From Combretum micranthum (taxonomy: Eukaryota; Streptophyta; Magnoliopsida; Myrtales; Combretaceae): a stretch of DNA of 64,000 bases. The notes beneath the pieces are model-generated. The model worked only from the letters and a program-made list of their open reading frames with translations. It did not search any database and was not told where the DNA came from. Numbering within the stretch: position 1 is the first letter of the stretch; each line of letters begins with the position of its first letter. The stretch lies in NCBI GenBank assembly GCA_024138025.1, contig JAMXBD010002806.1, positions 97,381 to 161,380 on the forward strand, given 5' to 3'. The translations under genes and the position numbers were made by a program. Positions 61,755 through 64,000 of this stretch are shown piece by piece.

Positions 61755-61772
61755 TCCCCAGTGGAGTCGCCA
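61755..61772 (-). other. Primer binding site of Tat/Ogre-type element
   Basis: The minus strand reads TGGCGACTCCACTGGGGA, three bases from the LTR end CGACA. Sites of this type are used by Tat/Ogre elements. Confidence 0.88.
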
Positions 61773-61775
61773 AGC

Positions 61776-64000
61776 TGTCGAGCCTGGATTTTTTCCACTA
61801 TCTTATCTGGTTCATTTCTCCTAACCCGATTCACATTAAACCCGAACCCATTTAACATGAATCCTCGACTAGGGGTTAAAAGAAATTTTAAAAAATTTTA
61901 GAGTCGCCACCCGATATAAATCGGGAAAAAATAAAAAGCTAGGATCAATGGGTCGGTTGATCCTAACTTAGCTACTAGTCTGCGAAAATTTGATTTAAAA
62001 AAATCAACTTTTAAAACCAGATATCATGGATTCGGGGGCTAACCTATTAAAACCAAATGGTTACCACTTTTGGAATTTTAAATTTATATCTATCCTTTTC
62101 ATGCTCAAAAAAAATCAAATAATATATTACATAAATATTTACAAGTCAAATCATTTATTTTTATTTTTTATGTGCTTTTCTTCATTTTTATTTTTTTATT
62201 TTTTAGAACAAACATCAACAAAATATCTTATATTTACAAAATATTATTTACTAAAAAGAACAAAACATTTTTTTTATTTTTTAATGTCGCCCCGCAGGTG
62301 CCTACGTACTCGCTAATCGAGATCAGACAAAACGTAGTTCTTTTAAAAAAAACTTTAATTTGTTGATCAATTTTAATTTTTTGAACTCTTTTCATTTAAG
62401 TTCATTAAATTTTGAATTTTTATAAAAAATCATTTTTGATGATCCTATGATCTAATCAATTGATTTTTTATTTTATGAAAACATATTTTTCTAAGTCCAA
62501 AAATCATTTTTTTTTTATTTTGTTCTTTGGAAAATCCAATTTTATTATTTTTATTTATTTTTTATTATTTTTTTTATTTTTTATTTTTTTTTAAAAAAAT
62601 CATCACATAAATTCACAATATATCCAGAATAATTTACAATATATTAAAATATTTTTCATGCATTAAATATGCATTTCTAAGCAATTTATGTATAAATACA
62701 TTAAAAATATTCAAAAATATTAAAAATATCAAAAAAATAAATTTATATAAAAAATAAATATTTTGATTTTTCTGGATTTTTCTGTATTTTTCTGAATTTT
62801 TCTGAATTTTTTATGAATTTTTATATTTTTTGCTATTTTTTATTATTTTCTGAAATTAATTATATAATAAAAATTAATAAAATAATGCATTAACCTGGAC
62901 CGTGGATGAAGCGGACGAATCTGGAGCGTCGATCGCGCTGACCGATCTGGATCGTCTGATCTTGTTGACTCGATCTGAGCCGTCTGATCGCTTGATTGAA
63001 TCTAGCCGTCTGATCGCTTGATTGAATCTGGGCCGTCTGATCGCTTGATTGAATCTGGGCCGTCTGATTGCTTGATTGAATCTGGGCCGTCTGATCTGCT
63101 TGATTGAATCTGGACCGTCTGATCAGAGTTGACCGTTGACCGATGACCGTTGACCGATGACCGACCGGGTTGGATTCGGATCTTCGGGTCGGATCTCGGA
63201 GCTCCGGCGGGTGAAGAAGACGATGACGCGACTTTTCGGGGCGGATTCCGGCGGCTCCGGTGGTCCTCGGCGGCTGGAAGCTTGTCGGCCCGACTCCTGC
63301 TGCGACGGCGCGTCCTTTGTGGTGGTGGCGTTCACTCAGAACGGCGGCAAGGGGCAGCTCCCGGTGGTGGTTGTACGGCGGCGTTTGAAGAACAAAATAA
63401 AAAAATTTTCAGAGAGAAATCCGATCAATTCGAACAAATCTAAGCACACTAAATCATCCAAATCAAGTTTCTAACATTGTTACAACACTCAATTTGGATT
63501 AAATCTGATCCAATCAATTCGAATTTGAAAAATTCGAATTCTTACCCTAATTTCGAGAATTTCGAATTGGCTTTGCTATGTATGTGTTCTTCTCAAATTG
63601 ACTTGTGCCTTTTGTCCTAGGACCTCCTATTTATAGGTTGCAAGCTCAATTTTACAGTTTCAACAGTTTCGAAAATGAATGATTTTTGCCTTTGATTTTT
63701 CACGAATTTAATTCGAAAAATCCTTGATTAAATTGTTTGAAACTGATGAATTGATGATTGTTTTCATATTCCATGTCAGATTCATCCAATCAATTTTGTA
63801 ACTCCTCATTCATGTGCAATTGAATGCTTTATACATTGAATTTTGTAAACTTTTGGGTTGTTTTTTGCACTAATCTTTCATATTCCATAACCACTTTGCA
63901 ATTACATCATCAATTTTGACAATCAATGATGTTTTGTCAGTTAAAAACTGATGCAAAGTAAGGCAAAAGTCACATTTGAGGAAAATGAAAAGACAAAAAT
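61776..64000 (-). repeat. 5' LTR (in element sense), incomplete at window end
   Basis: It begins TGTCGAGCCTGG on the plus strand and aligns with 53517-55780 of the other LTR. It includes the GC-rich island (about 62895-63390), the minisatellite (about 62975-63125) and the TATA box (63626-63637, minus). About 200 bp should remain beyond the window. Confidence 0.88.

Larger units (their letters stand above)
53517..64000 (-). mobile_element. Tat/Ogre-type LTR element without coding region (minus), right end beyond window
   Basis: Two LTRs in the same orientation (53517-55991 and 61776-64000+) enclose 5.8 kb. On the minus strand the primer site TGGCGACTCCACTGGGGA (61755-61772) and the purine tract before TGTAGACACCC (about 55992-56006) are those of Tat/Ogre-type elements. 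No gag, protease, RT or integrase motif was found in any frame, so it looks like a large non-autonomous derivative. LTR identity is high and most differences are single-base indels in homopolymers, so it is the youngest element here. Confidence 0.82.

Overview
This window reads as nuclear heterochromatin of a flowering plant: AT-rich and built almost wholly from nested, decayed LTR retrotransposons. The lineages seen are Ty3/gypsy Tekay-like chromovirus, Athila, Tat/Ogre-like and Ty1/copia, plus one CACTA DNA transposon. I find no intact host gene, tRNA, rRNA or CRISPR array. Every recognisable protein region carries stops, frameshifts or deletions. The species cannot be named from this sequence.

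Layout, left to right. 1-9508: an almost complete chromovirus-type element (family A, copy A1), with its 5' LTR cut by the window edge. It sits inside the LTR of a second long-LTR family (X, copy X0, minus strand), which resumes at 9509 and ends at 14210. X0 is also interrupted by a minus-strand solo LTR of family A (A2, 10797-13510). 14211-15850 is an eroded gypsy internal region. About 15850-22723 is a third family-A LTR (A3), split by solo LTR X1 (18271-21949, TSD ATATA). 22843-26867 is X3, a 3' LTR with its purine tract; its right end truncates a CACTA TNP2 transposase pseudogene (26868-28295, minus). 29151-33536 is solo LTR X2 (TSD GAATA). 36640-39155 is the 3' part of a copia element with its 3' LTR. 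43061-51761 is an Athila element with both LTRs but with the catalytic core of its reverse transcriptase deleted. 52150-52858 is the 5' end of another copia-like element (minus). 53517-64000 is a young-looking Tat/Ogre-type element (minus) with no visible coding capacity; its 3' region is a run of different tandem arrays.

The most unusual signal lies inside the long LTRs. Both LTR families (A and X) contain splice-site-bounded exons. The last coding exon ends in a short acidic peptide whose frame, stop position and codon-wise substitution pattern are kept between diverged copies. In three X copies the stop sits at the same alignment position but is spelled TGA, TAA and TAG. This suggests that the LTRs carry, or recently carried, a spliced small gene of their own. 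Its start codon could not be found.

Other points of note are a 26-copy hairpin-forming minisatellite next to other arrays in the Tat/Ogre-like element, LTR minisatellites whose copy number differs between the two LTRs of one element, and a CpG-rich cluster of short palindromic motifs inside family-A LTRs.
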